Assembly (NCBI GenBank): GCA_032358165.1 | Contig: JAALGY010000041.1 | Location: 124,001 to 188,000 of the forward strand | Source: Diplosphaera chodatii | Taxonomy: Eukaryota; Chlorophyta; Trebouxiophyceae; Prasiolales; Stichococcaceae | DNA length: 64,000 bases | Direction: 5' to 3' | In this document: positions 23,901 to 35,654 of the stretch, in pieces | Numbering within the stretch: the first letter of the stretch is position 1 | How the letters are laid out: each line of letters begins with the position of its first letter | The notes under the pieces: generated by a model | The model's input: only the letters and a program-made list of their open reading frames with translations | Databases searched by the model: none | Told to the model about the DNA's origin: nothing | Made by a program: the position numbers and the translations under genes

Positions 23901-25693
23901 AGGCGTCGACGGACGGCGCCTGCAGCGAGCCGGAGCCGTGGCGCCCCCCCTGGGGCGCCGCCTGCTGCCCCAGGGTGCCCACCAGGTGCGGCAGGCCGCC
24001 CACGCCGCCGGCAGCCGCCAGCAGCTGCCGCGCCTGCGCCGCCTGGCTGGCGTCCTGCTGAGAAACGACCAAGGGTGCGTTCAGCACACCTGGAGGGAAC
24101 ACCAGCATGCAGCAGACCCTGGATCTACGACCTTCTGGCCCTGAAATGTGCATGACTCGTCTTTCATTGTCCATGACAGCCAGAAAGCGTGCACATGCTT
24201 GGGTTCCTCTACCATTCCTCCATTCCTTTGCCAGACTGTCCCTCTGATGACAGTCAGACTGGATGTGCCATGACAGCTGGCAAGCAGCCTGCTGCAGAGT
24301 CCAGGAATAATGGTACAGCGGGACCCCTCCGTACCAGCAGGTGCTGGTACAGGGCCTGGTGAGGGTCCATGCCGGGGGGCGAGGCGCCCGCGGCGGCGGC
24401 GGCGGCGATCAGCGCCGCCAGATCCGCGCCGCTGCCGCCCCCGGGCACGGAGGGTATGGAGCTGCCGAGGGAGCTGCCGGTGGGGGTGCGGCCCAGCCCC
24501 GGGCTGCTGAGGCTCAGGCTGCTGGGCAGGCCGCCGCCGCCGCCGCCGAAGCCGCCCAGCCCCCCGCCGAAGCCGCCGCCGGCGAAGGGCGCCAGCCCCG
24601 AGCTGCCGATGGGCGCAAGGCTGGGCGGGGAGGCGAAGGCCTCCATTCCACCGCCAAACCCTGCCAACGGGGAGGAGCATAGAGCATTGCACAGCGTGAG
24701 ATGCCGGTAACGATGCTGTCGGGTGTGATGGGGCGAGTGCCCTGCTACCCTGGCGTGGTTACCAGGCACACAAGATGACCAGCCAGCTCCCATGGCATCA
24801 GAGCCAGCCGCACCTGCAGCGCCGTGGCCAGTGCGCCCTGCAGCGAACGGGTTGACGACGCCCGCGGGCGGCTGCGGCGGCGACACCCGGATGTTGTAGG
24901 GCGCCTGGTGGTGCGCCAGCAGCTGTGCGGCGGCGGCGGCTGCGGCGGCGTACCCTGCGGACGGCTGCTGCTGCTGCTGCCCCGGCAGCCCGACGCTGCC
25001 GCCTGACGGCCGTGAGTACGGGTTGAACACGCTTGGGCCGCTGCAGACACAGGGAAGCGCTTCTAATCCCTGCTTCCTGGATAGTGTCATGCGTGCCTGG
25101 GCATTTGCCTCATCAAGCTCTTCAGAGGCACAGAGGGGAACTGGCAGGACATGTTGGATGATGAGGATGAGCTCGGCGCTTAGCCCTCAGTACACAGGCA
25201 ATGTAGGCCCAGGGTCTGTGCATGGGCGCAAGAAGCGCGAGGCATGCCTGTGGCGGGCGTAGGTGCCGTTGCCGCTGCCGCCGAGGCTGAGGCCAGTGCC
25301 AGTGGCATCGGTGGTGCCGGCGAAGCTGCCGGACAGGCGGCCCAGCAGCGCGGCCGCGAGCTGCTGCTCGCTCGGCGGGGTGGGGCTGCCGCCCATGCTG
25401 AGCGGCGGCTGCCCCGCCTCCTGCGCTAGCTGCGCCTGCAGCGCCTGCAGCTGCAGCTGCTGCTGTTGCTGGCTCGCATGCTGCGCGGCCTGCAGCTGCA
25501 GCAGCAGCGTGTGCTGCGGGTCCCGCGCCTGCCGCAGGCCCTGCTCCTGTTGTTGCTGCTGCTGAGCCTCCTGCGGTTTCTGCTGCTGCTGCTGCTGCTG
25601 CTGAGCGTCTTGGGACCTCGCTCCTGCCTGCTCTGGTGTCGGGCTGCTCTCCAGCTTAGCGCCCTGGTCGTAGGGGCGAAATGCCGTCCCGCC
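17909..25693 (-). CDS. TGA-type bZIP transcription factor with DOG1 domain (5' exon missing)
   Basis: Plant TGA factors bind TGACG elements. Seventeen exons were traced: 25693-25248, 25040-24814, 24660-24335, 24054-23668, 23472-23365, 23111-23025, 22866-22724, 22564-22456, 22241-22069, 21825-21674, 21305-21103, 20801-20641, 20446-20284, 19899-19773, 18957-18864, 18692-18628, 18465-17909. They give about 1175 residues in one frame. The basic region QNREAARKSRQRKK (N-x7-R) sits near residue 505, followed by a short zipper. Residues about 788-1010 form the DOG1 domain (AFDQWRMGHFR, AAYFQLKRAVL, YAWLGSLRPSEA, LDAMRMLMQQ, LWEQFLTEAGRVL). The N-terminus is polyQ- and Gly-rich and the C-terminus Pro/Gln-rich. 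The start codon is not located: the first traced exon opens after an acceptor with no ATG before 25396, and 25880 is a weak candidate. The donor at 25247 is GC or, alternatively, a GT further downstream. Confidence 0.85.
18931..19150 (-). repeat. 80-bp tandem repeat, three copies, spanning a splice acceptor
   Basis: The block starting CCCCGCA(T/C)AGCTGCCGCCTGCAGG appears at 18941, 19021 and 19101, exactly 80 bp apart. The third copy is partial. On the gene's minus strand each copy carries a CTGCAG acceptor and the first codons (GGSYAG) of bZIP exon 18957-18864, so three potential acceptors lie in a row. Only the one next to the rest of the exon gives the DOG1 sequence directly. Confidence 0.85.
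25475..25640 (-). repeat. CAG/CTG-rich polyglutamine tract
   Basis: The first traced bZIP exon encodes Gln-rich stretches. They include a run of about eight glutamines from pure CAG repeats near 25580-25605 and further Gln/Leu/Ala stretches downstream. Such tracts are common in activation domains and tend to vary in length. Confidence 0.75.
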
Positions 25694-27962
25694 CTGCAGA
25701 TTGGCGATATCCCGAGCTTCTCAGGGTGACAGCGCGGTTTCGAAATGGAGAAGGTAGGGCCCGCGACGTAGGCACAAGACAGACTTCAAATATTCGCCTT
25801 TTGGGGCAGGCAGGTAGGTTCGCAGGCGGCGCCTGCAGCACCGACCGCGTCGATCGGCTGCGTGCCTTGCGCGAGTGCATCACCCGCTGTTGGGTGCATG
25901 CTCGTACAAGTTTCTTCTGCGCAGCGCAGCACCTGATTGGGCCACGACGCCGGCAGCTGTTTGCCACAGGGTTTAAGGGCTTACAGGGTACAAGACAGGC
26001 GTCCCGAATGCAGTTCAAGCTGCAGCCAGCCGCGCGCCCCAAGCGGAAACGGAGACTACTCACAGGCAGATGTCCGCTTGACTCTAACACGGGGAGCTCG
26101 CCACGTAGTTCAAGACATGGTGCCTGGTACCGCACCCGCATCAGAGCTGCCTCATCAACCTGACAGACCCAGTTAGCAGCTTGTAAAATTCCGTGTGGCC
26201 GTGTCCCGTCGAGCCTGAGTTTCCCAACAAACACCGCCCGTTCCTTGGCCTCTTGTGCCAGAATGCCGGAGTCAAATGTGCCAAAATGGCTGACTACTGA
26301 TGTCCGGGCAACAAGTACGGCCTCAAACGGTCTCGATACAGCTTCAGTAGCCCCTGAGGACTGCGCTTGACGTAGAACTGTGGGTTTGAACCAGTCGCGA
26401 CGCTTGACGTTATGTCAAGATGACATGTGGTGATGAACTGCGTCCAGGCAGGACACCCGCCAAGCGCAGGACCTAGCCGTTGTTGCAGCCTGACCCCAGC
26501 AAACGCCACAACATGTTTCTCAAAAGTGCTCCCCGGCAATGCAGACACGCCTGCATGTCTGTCAGATGACACTCTATCCACTCACTCACCTGTCAGCCGA
26601 GTCACACGCCTGACCAGGGATTGACCTGTCCTGCCAAGGCGTTGCTGCGTACAGCGCTCAACAAAGCGCCATCACAGGCGCAGGCTGCTGACTGTGAGCC
26701 ACAGGATCGAGCCTCCAGCACCGCCGCGAGTCAGGCCGGCGGAGTAAACGCCTAGTGGCGGCCTGTGTGGCGGCAGCCGGTGACCTTCCAATCACGAAAC
26801 GCGCCCTCAGCGACCTGCATATCCGTCCTCCTACCCTAGCTCAACCTCAATGTTGTGCATGATGCTGCAGGTGAGCCAGGCTCAGCGGGTACAGCCCATG
26901 TGCCAGGTGTGCCGAAGATGAGCACCCAGCTGGCGTCCCGTTGCAGCTGTTCGGCTGCTGGCACCAACTCCAACCCGGCACCAGGACCTTTGCATAAGGG
27001 TTTCAAGGACCCGAGACGGCGCTGGGCGGCCGCAGCAGACGCCTGTGCGTCCCTCAAACCTGGGTCGCCCGTCACCACGGGGGTGCCCCGTCCCAAATGC
27101 ACCTCTGCAATGCTGATACCACCAGCAGAGGCTACTGGCGCTGCGCACTGCAGCTCAGATCGGCTGGGAGGGGCCACTGGACCCCGAAACCTACCCTTTA
27201 ACGGGATGAATACCGCTCACCTGGAACTGGGGCCGGGGCACCGGGCTGCGGCTGCCGGAGCGAGTCTCCTCCGAAGACTGATCCGGAGACTGCTCAGCCA
27301 TGTCGTGCCTCCATCAGTATCCTTTGTGGCCCCGCCCCAACGGCGCCGTGCACCGCGTCTTGTCAGGATCTCCCTTTGGGGTGGTGACATTGCCCGGCTG
27401 GCCGCACGCAGGTGTTACACCTGAGTGTCCCGTGTGGCATACCGGGGTCGGGGACCCGGTCAAGGGGTTACGTACACTGTCTGTTCAAAACCCTGACAAG
27501 CGGGCTGCACGTGCAGGCAACTTGCTCAGGGTTCCGAGCTTGCACAAGCATCTGCGTTGCGGAAGCTTTCGACACTTCCTCACAAGCGTGTTAGATCCCC
27601 GCACCATCTGTGAGGCCTGAACTGCGGCCTGCCTAATACACTGCAGGTTGCAGCTTGTCGGGTGCATTCATAACACATCCAGGACTGCTGTGAGGCGTTC
27701 GCCAGGTGGCACAGCAATACTATCGATGCTTCGCCGTAGTTGATTGGTCACAATCACCGGTGGCCAGGTCCATGTTGGGGACTGGGGTTTGCCTTGGTGA
27801 TATGCAGGGCGCAGCTTGCTTCAGGGCTTCGTGCAATGTTGCACCACAATGACTGCGCTGTTGCTCTGCTGTAGCCCTGTTGCAAGCCAGGCACTAGCTG
27901 GCAGCACAGCACTGCAGCCGGAGAAGACAATCGCTGCGACTGATAAGTAGGCAGCGGTGCGC
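25694..27962. other. Divergent intergenic region between bZIP and PrimPol genes
   Basis: It must contain the missing first exon(s) and promoter of the bZIP gene on the minus strand and the PrimPol promoter on the plus strand. A minus-strand CCAAT lies near 25940. The long open frames here (25656-26234 minus and 26855-27424 plus) do not resemble known proteins, and I do not support them as genes. Confidence 0.4.
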
Positions 27963-30900
27963 ATGGCCATCAGCACATTGGAGAACGCAGCGCTGCGCAA
28001 GTTGCTGAGGGACGCCGCTGCGGCGTTTGAGGAGAAGCGCCAGGGACCAGAGCCGAGACTCGACACAGCGCACAGCCGCAAGGTGTGCTGCGGCCCACAG
28101 GCGCTGGGCAGCGTGCAGCTGTCATGCCCACGGTTCAAACACCACTTCTGCTCTCAAACGATCAGCAGCACATCTCAAAGCACGCCGAAAGCCGTGATGC
28201 AGTGTACTTATCAGGTGGAACATGCAGGGGCATACAAGACAGCAGCGCGACCGCAAGGGCAAAGCCTGCCACGCTGCTGCGACCAACAAGGCTGCTGCCG
28301 ACGCCGCCAGCGCGCCTGCTGCCAGCGCCCCTGATCCCCCGCCTCGCTTCGGCGCGCTGCCCCTGCGCGCGACCAACCGCCAGCACCCCACCGTGCAGCG
28401 GCAGCAGGCGGCCAAGCCCACAGCGCCAGCTGAGCAGACGACCACCCCTGGAGTTCGTAGTTTCAATCCTGCTGCGCGTCAACTGCACCAGTCATTGCCG
28501 CCGTCGCCACCGGAGCCACACGAGCTGCCGACACCCTCCGCCGCACTGCAGACCCCGGCAGACCGCGCGCAGCGGCCGGGGCGCCGCTGGTCGCCCCAGC
28601 ACCTCGCGGCACAGGTGGGATCTGCCTACTTCGTTGGTGATGTGTGAGTCTCTTGGTCGACTGAATCTCCGGGACCTCCTGACAAGCAGACACATGGTGG
28701 CGTCTGAACTCCTTGCGCACCATCTTGCACTGGCAGGCCTGCAGGACGTGCGTGCAGTATGGTGTGCAATACACGAGGCAGCCCTGAGCCAGCTGCATGT
28801 AAGCGTCCAGTCTGCTTCCGCTCATGGGCGGCACTCCACCCCTATGTCTTTAGACTGTGGCTGAAGCAGGGCAGGGGCCCTGCACTGCAGGTTGCTGCGC
28901 TTGAGGCGGCCTTCTCGCCAATGAGCATCAGCCCCGCGGCAGCCGATGTGCCCAGCCCTTCGGACAGCGCCAGCCCCCCTGCAGCGGAGACACACTGTGG
29001 GCCCTCAGCGTCGCCTCCAGACTGTGCCGATCTAGAAGAGCGCTTCCCACTGGCGCCCCTGACCACAAACTGCAACAGGATGGATCTGGATAAAGGTGCG
29101 GGTGCAAACGTCCTAGGTCTGAACATTGTAGGTCCCCACGTGCTTGCATGGTTGCGTCTTGGCAGCAAGGCACCAGTAGATCTGAGCATCTGGTTCGACA
29201 TCAACATGCAGGAGCGTCTGCCAAGTCGGCGGCAGCTGACGGCACCAGCTCAGAGCCGTCAGGCAACAGCCAGCATCAGCAGCAAGCGAAGCCATCCACA
29301 CCGGCAGCCAAAGCACCAGCGATTTCACCGCTGCCCACCGCCTGCCTGGACTCCCAAAACTGGTCGCCATTTGGCGCGTCACGTGCAGCGGATGCTGAGC
29401 AGCGACCACCGCTGCAGCACAGCAGCACGACAAGTGTCACCACCGCCACCGCAGCAGGGCATCTGCACCCTGACGATGCCCATGGCCGAGTGCACGACAT
29501 GGCAACAGAAGCCGCAGCTCCTGCAGCACAGGGTACACCAGAGCAGCAGCAGAAGCAGCAGACGCCGGTGCCAAAGCTGCCACCATATGCGCAGCGGCAG
29601 CAGGGCGTGTTCCGGCGCTTCACCTGGCAGCGCGACGCCTTCGCCTTCGCCGACAAGTGCAACCTGGCCGCCTGGGGCCTCACCGAGGTAAGCGCCCTGC
29701 TGGCACACATGCTGGAAGCAGGGTGGACTGCAAAAGAGTGTCGGGTGCCTCCAGGCTGCGAAACCAATCCGCTTAACACTGGCAGTTGGTTCAGATGAGC
29801 GAACAGCTGCAATGATGTCGTGCCGCACCATCACGATGCTGCTGATACAAGCGTCGATGTGTCGGACGCCAGCAAACCAACGTTATTTCTGGTTGCTCGC
29901 AGGCCGACATGGTGCCGCTGCCGGAACCGTCGTTCACCTCTGTGTCGGTCAGCGGCTCCAGCAGTGGCGCGGTGACAGCAGCCAAAGGCAGCGGCGATGG
30001 AGACGAGGTCTCCAGCCCCATCCGGCCGCCAGGTATGCACCAGTTGCTCCCAAGACTAACCTCGAGAGGCCAACCGCACCACGATGCAGGCCTCATATAA
30101 AGCAGGTGGTCGGAACGCCTCACCATGAGGGGTCCAGCTCCACAGTATTCTGGCAAAGAGCTGCACCCTATTGGTAGCGGCTGCAATTTAGTTTTTCTCT
30201 GCACGCACAAAAGAACGTCGCTCCTCACTGTGAAGCTCCTGACTGCGCTGCAGGTGACCCGGCCGCCGGACGGCGCTCCAAGCGCAGCCGGCACGCCCCG
30301 GAGGGCGCAGACGCCGCCCACCCTGCAGCAGCAGCACCAGCAGCAGCGGTTGACCACCCCACAGCGGGTGCCTCAGAACGACAGCAGGCAGCCGCGCAGG
30401 CGCCGCAGCCGTGCACGCGCGACCCGATCAGCGAGGCACGGTCTGCGGGGCGGCTACGGCCCTCTGCCTACAGCACGGCGGCCTACGCCGGCAGCCCCGC
30501 AGCAGATGACACCGCCTCAGGGCCGCCTGGCGCAGCCGCTACAGGGCAGGCCCAACAGCAGGCAGTGCCCCTGCAGCAGAAGCCGCGCGTGACACCTGAT
30601 GCCTACAGGGCGCTGCTGGCGTCGTTGGGGCCACCGCAGCCGCCAGTCGCGGACCCCTCTGCAGCGAACGCCAACTCAGCACAGCCGCAGCCGCTGCCAA
30701 TGCCGCCTGGCGCTGCACAGCAGCAGGCCGCGGCGGCACGTCCCGCTGTGAAGCTGCAGCCTGCCGGCGGCGGCGGCAGGAAGCAGCAGCAGCGACCAGG
30801 TGACAGAAGCTGTCTCAGAGGTGCTGTGGTGGCGATGGCAGTGCCAGTTGGCGGAGCTCCTGGCGGAGCTCCTGCAAACCCGGTGCACGCCACCTGTGCC

Positions 30901-33900
30901 AGCAGGCTTGCTCACCTGTGGATGCTCTGTGCCCTGGCTGAGGGCACTTGTGGGTCTGCTGCGCCTGTTTGCAAGATTCAGCAAGCGACTTTAAAGCTGC
31001 GGTGGTTCCTGCTGCAGGTGGTGTGCCGGAGCAGCAGGCACCGCCCCGGGAGGTGCCGCCGCACGTGCTGCGCAGCGAGCCGGTGCGCTCCCCCAGTTTC
31101 TGACATTCGCCCGCAGCTGATGGCTGCCCGAGCTGCAGCAGGATGCTGTGACGAGCGCAGATTAGTGGAGGCGCTGCAAGCCACGAGCACTTAACTCTGT
31201 ATTGAATGATCTACAGCAGCCCCAGGGCTGGCAAGCATTTGCCTATGCATGTCACCTTCTAGCAGCCCTCCTACCGCACGCTAGAGTGCTGCCAATGAGC
31301 AGCAGCAGCAGGCAACCAGGCAATCCCCACTGTCGCCTTTGCAGATTATGGCATCGATGCCTAGCAGGTGACAACAACATCTCCACAATGCTGGTCGTTC
31401 TGCAGGTGCGGGTGTTTTGTGAGGAGGCGGAAACGGAGATGGGCCACGCCCGCAGCTTCACCGCGGCCGCCCTGCCGGCGCTGTGGCAGCGCTACAAGGC
31501 GCTGCCGCCCTACGCCCGCCACTTCTACGAGGTGCGGCAGGCTGCTCTGCCAGAAACTGGGAGGCTCTCAGGCTGCCGCGAGCATCTCGGTCACAGGGTA
31601 TTGGTGTGCATGGAACCATGGGACACAGCTGGTGCGGCACTGCTTTTTGTTTTCACGCCGCAACCCAAGCCCATGCACAGTTGCGGACCACTCTGCACGG
31701 AAGGCCAACGGAGGCTGTCTTGCATAGGGCAAGTCCTCTACTGGATGATTATCACTTTTGCAGGTAGTGCGAGAGCGGCGGCCGTGCCACCTGTACTTCG
31801 ACCTGGAGTTTGTGCCCGCGGCCAACCCCGGCGCTGACGGCGCCGCCCTGGTGCCCCGGCTGCTGGACCTGCTGGAGGCTGCGCTGCGGTGAGAGTCCCT
31901 GTGACTGGTCGACGTATCATGACTAAAGCTGCAAATAGACATGTGCTCTCACAGCCGTGGGATGGCTGCATGAGCTGACTTGATGCTGGGGCCGATCAAA
32001 GGCCACTTGCAAGGGCAGGGAGAGCAGGCACCAATGGAATGGCAAGCAAGCAGTGCTAGTACAGCTAGCTTGTCAGTGTGTGATGTGAGTGTCATCACTG
32101 CAGGCAGCGGTGGGACATCCCGCTGGACAGGGCGGCGGTGGTGGAGCTGGATTCCTCCACCCCCGCCAAGTGGTCCCGCCACCTGGTCGTGCGGCTGGCC
32201 GGCTGCGCCTTCGCCGACAACGGCCACATGGGCCGCTTCGTCGACGCGCTGCTGGACGCTCCAGAGGTGGGAACCATCACGTCAAGTGTCAGGAGAAGTG
32301 CCCACGAGTGGTTGCCTACGAGTGCTCACAAGTGCTCGTATACTGACTGAGCCTTTGGCCATCATGAGAGTCTCCATCGCGCCACTGCGTGTCCCGAGTC
32401 ACAACTGTGTGACCCATGCAGTTAGGTGCGCTGTCGCATGCCGTTGGCCGCTGCAGCCCTGGCATCAGACCAGCATCCACCAAAGTGTCCAACTCAATTT
32501 TGTGCGCAACTCAATGTCACTGTACGCAACCTGTGCTGAAGGTTGCTGTGCTGCCACCAGGCGGATGTGTTGATGCTGCGGAAGAGCCTGCCGGGTGACG
32601 CGGCCGTGCAGTGCACCTGCCTCGTGGACACAGCCGTCTACACCAGGTACCGTGCAGCGTCAGGCACAGACGCTGCTTCAAACATCTACATGCCCATTTG
32701 CCGACACTGCATTTGGGTTTGTGCTGTGTGCTGCAACTGCGTACATGGCAAGGGGCGTCGTCTGCACACCCGGTTCTGGGTTCTACGCCGCTGTGGTGTC
32801 GATCTGAACGTACGTATGTTCCATTACAGGTTTTCCAATGTAAGTGTTGCATGTGTGCAGAAACCGCCACTTCCGGCTGCTGTGGAGCTGCAAGGGCGGC
32901 AAGCGCGCGGTGCTGATGCCCAGCGACCGCTTCGCTACAGGGCCTGGCGGCGCGGGTGGGTGCATCACCTGTCGAGGGCGCGCTGCTGTGCTGTTGTGGG
33001 CTGCAACCCACAGCGCTGCTGAGGGCACGAGTTTGCTGCAGTCAGTGGCTACATTGCTCCCGATTGAAAACTTGGACACTTGCAAGGTGTTGCTTAGGTG
33101 CTGAAAATGCTTTTGCGTCATGCTGCTGCTGCCTGGTCAATACTGCAGACGGGTGGTTGTTAACCAAAGTTCGATCTTGCAACGATGACTGCTGGTTGCC
33201 ATTGCACAGGCGAGCAGCTGACGGCGCAGGAGTTGTTCCGGCTGTCGCTGGCCACAGAGGTCGACCCCGCAGCTCGCCTGCTGGAGGTGCCGGCACAGCG
33301 CTTCAAGCGGGTTAGGGCCCGAGGTGGCGACGGCCATGCGCAGGTGGTATCTTGTGACTCATGTTGCTGCTACCTCGAGCACTGTCAACTGCCTTGTAGT
33401 GGAACGGTAATCATACTGCTCGATTATTTGGCTCCTGAAACTGATGTGGTTTCTTTCCTCCTTTGTTGTCCGGGCCGGTGCCGGTCAAGGCCACAAAAGC
33501 GCCATGCCGTGCACACCATCCGTGCAGCAACAGTGCCGCACTCTTTCTGATGGTCACGGCGCCTTGCACCTGCAGGTGCTGGGCCACCTGGCGGGCGGTG
33601 CTGCAGGGGGAGACGTCAAGGTTGTCGCCAAGCGCGACGCCGCTGACGCGGAGGCCGCTGATGCTCTCCCCCTGGCAGGCAAGCGCCTACACTGACCTGA
33701 TTGACTGGACCAAGCTCGTCCATTTCCACGACGTAAACGCGAATTGTTCATCCTGAAGAATCGGCTGTGCTGCCAGGCACACGCTGGAGATGTTGTGGCA
33801 TCGAATGACTCAATGGCAGGGGCAGCGCATCGGGCAATGTTCGCAGGCGGCCTGACCATGCTGGTTGCTAGCGCCGCAGAGCTGACGGCGGCGGCACAGG

Positions 33901-34446
33901 CGGTGGCGCCGTACCTTGCCCAGGAGCAGTCGCGGCGGGCCGGCGGGCTGGCCGTGCACATCCGCACCATCGCCTGCTGCGGGGCCTCTGGGACCGTGTC
34001 CTTCAGCATGCTGGGTGCGCGGCCACAAGCTGCCGAAGGCTGCCGCTTCCTTGCAGGAGATCTGTATGCTGTCAATGCTGTGCATGGGCTCATAAGCCGC
34101 TACACATCACAGGATGCAGGTGTTTGGCGTGTACATTCGACAAAGATAATATATTTCTCCATCAAAGTACGGTGCACTCTTGCTCACTTGGGCTGAACCA
34201 GACCGCCCTGCTGCAGGGCCAGGCAGCCACTGGTGCGGCAACGTGGGACGGGCGCACGCGAGCAACAATGTGCACTATGTAGTGCACCTGCGCGACGGGC
34301 GCTTTGCGCAAAAGTGCCATGACCCCGACTGCGCCGGCTACCGCTCCCCCTGGGTACAGCTGCCGGCGGGCCTGCGCCTGCCGCCAGCTGTGGACGCAAC
34401 AGCAGCGGTGGGGCTGCCAAACCTCACCGCCAGGAGCGATGACTAG
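27963..34446 (+). CDS. PRIMPOL: PrimPol primase-polymerase with N-terminal extension and insertion
   Basis: PrimPol is an archaeo-eukaryotic-primase-family enzyme that reprimes DNA beyond lesions in nucleus and organelles. Sixteen exons join in phase to 1050 residues: 27963-28082, 28228-28614, 28891-29095, 29212-29687, 29903-30032, 30254-30799, 31018-31082, 31406-31531, 31764-31888, 32104-32266, 32561-32646, 32861-32955, 33210-33343, 33576-33678, 33847-34014, 34223-34446. Seen are VFRRFTWQRDAFAFADKCN (about 380-396), the catalytic DxE in LYFDLEF (about 698), SRHL (about 752), LVDTAVYTRNRHFRL with the third acidic residue (about 802), and the Cys/His zinc knuckle (CGNVGRAHASNN, QKCHDPDC) at the C-terminus. 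Human PrimPol has about 560 residues. The extra length is an N-terminal disordered region and an insertion of about 240 residues (about 400-640) between FADKCN and VFCEEAE. Donor 33679 is GC (CAG|GCAAGC). The exon end at 33343 could instead be 33310. Confidence 0.88.
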
Positions 34447-35654
34447 ATCCCAAAGCTATGGGAGGCTCAGAAACTATGGGACATCTTGGCCTGGATGCCA
34501 TGCAGAGCAACGCGATGCTTATAGACCTGCTACACTACAGAGCTTGGTTTAAATAGGGCCAGACAGGACAAGGTGAGCGGTTCAGGCATGCAGGAGCTGC
34601 AATGCCATGTCAGCTATCAACCACCGTCTCAGTGGTTTATCAGCAACAGCAATGGAAGCGCACGCCCAGCAGCACCTAGGGTAGTGTTCAGAGCTTGCCA
34701 ATGTGGTGGTAGCACAACTTCATTGGGACTGGCCTTGAGTTCTGTGAACTCAAATTACTCCACTGAGGACAGCAGCTTATTGGCGTTTTCACACCGCCCT
34801 CATGCGCTGGCCATGTTGAGGTTGCTTTGTGTCGTCTAGCACTGCTGAGGCACAGCAGCTGCGAAGGCTAGGTCAGACGCAAGCAAAGCAAAAGGTGCAC
34901 TGTACCACTGCACGGCTGGCTGAGGAAATTCCCGGAACCGGGCTCAGCTGCGTTATCCCGACACCGGCGGAGGCGGCGACTGTGTGCGTGCTCCGTTGCC
35001 GGCCTCTGCCATTGCGCCACACTTTGACCGGCGCCGCCTGCCAGATCCTCCGATCAGCAGCCGACGCCGACCCCCGCCCTGACCGGGGCGCCGCTTCGAC
35101 GCCCGACCCGGGGCCGCAGCCAACCGGCAGCCGATCAAGTGCACCGGCCTCCCCGAAAGGATTACAGTGTTACCACCAGCCAGAACCCTTTCCATTTTCT
35201 GTGGCTCATAAAGACTACATCAAAGTGACCTTTCTAGTTATGGGTTCAACCTGCTGCAACCTGCTGACTCCCTGACTTGCATGATCTGTAGAAAGTAACG
35301 CGCACGATATACGTCAAGAGGAACCAACGCTTGCCAATACACGGCGTTGCAATCCTGACGAATGCTTCACGAGCACGTGGCCACGATGCAATCGCACTGG
35401 CGCACGCAGCCCTGCGAGTGGCGGCAAGTGCGGACCTGTCTTCTTAATCCAAGCGCACAGCAATGGCAAGGCAGCAAGCAGCTTCTGCTGTAGTGCATGT
35501 ATGGAACATAAGCACTGCCTCCAACCGGCCAGCATGTGCACTTTGTTTAAAACAAAAACGCATCGTGACGTTGCTTTTCGCATCAGGTACCTGTGAATAC
35601 ATACCACGTTGCCAGCACGCGATGCAAACTGGCAAGCTAAGCTACCTTCCTAAC
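34447..35654. other. Convergent intergenic region after PrimPol
   Basis: No gene is supported. A minus-strand TGTAA (TTACA at 35162-35166) could be the poly(A) signal of the minus-strand gene to the right. Confidence 0.35.

Noticed and set aside
25656..26234. 192-residue minus-strand open frame upstream of the bZIP gene
   Set aside because: It overlaps the first traced bZIP exon in another frame and has no recognisable sequence; it could at most include an unlocated first exon.
26380..26415. tRNA T-arm-like GGTTCAAACCC on the minus strand
   Set aside because: No acceptor, D or anticodon stems can be built nearby.
26855..27424. 189-residue plus-strand open frame in the divergent spacer
   Set aside because: Overlapping minus-strand frames are equally long, the composition is unlike neighbouring exons and no family is recognised.
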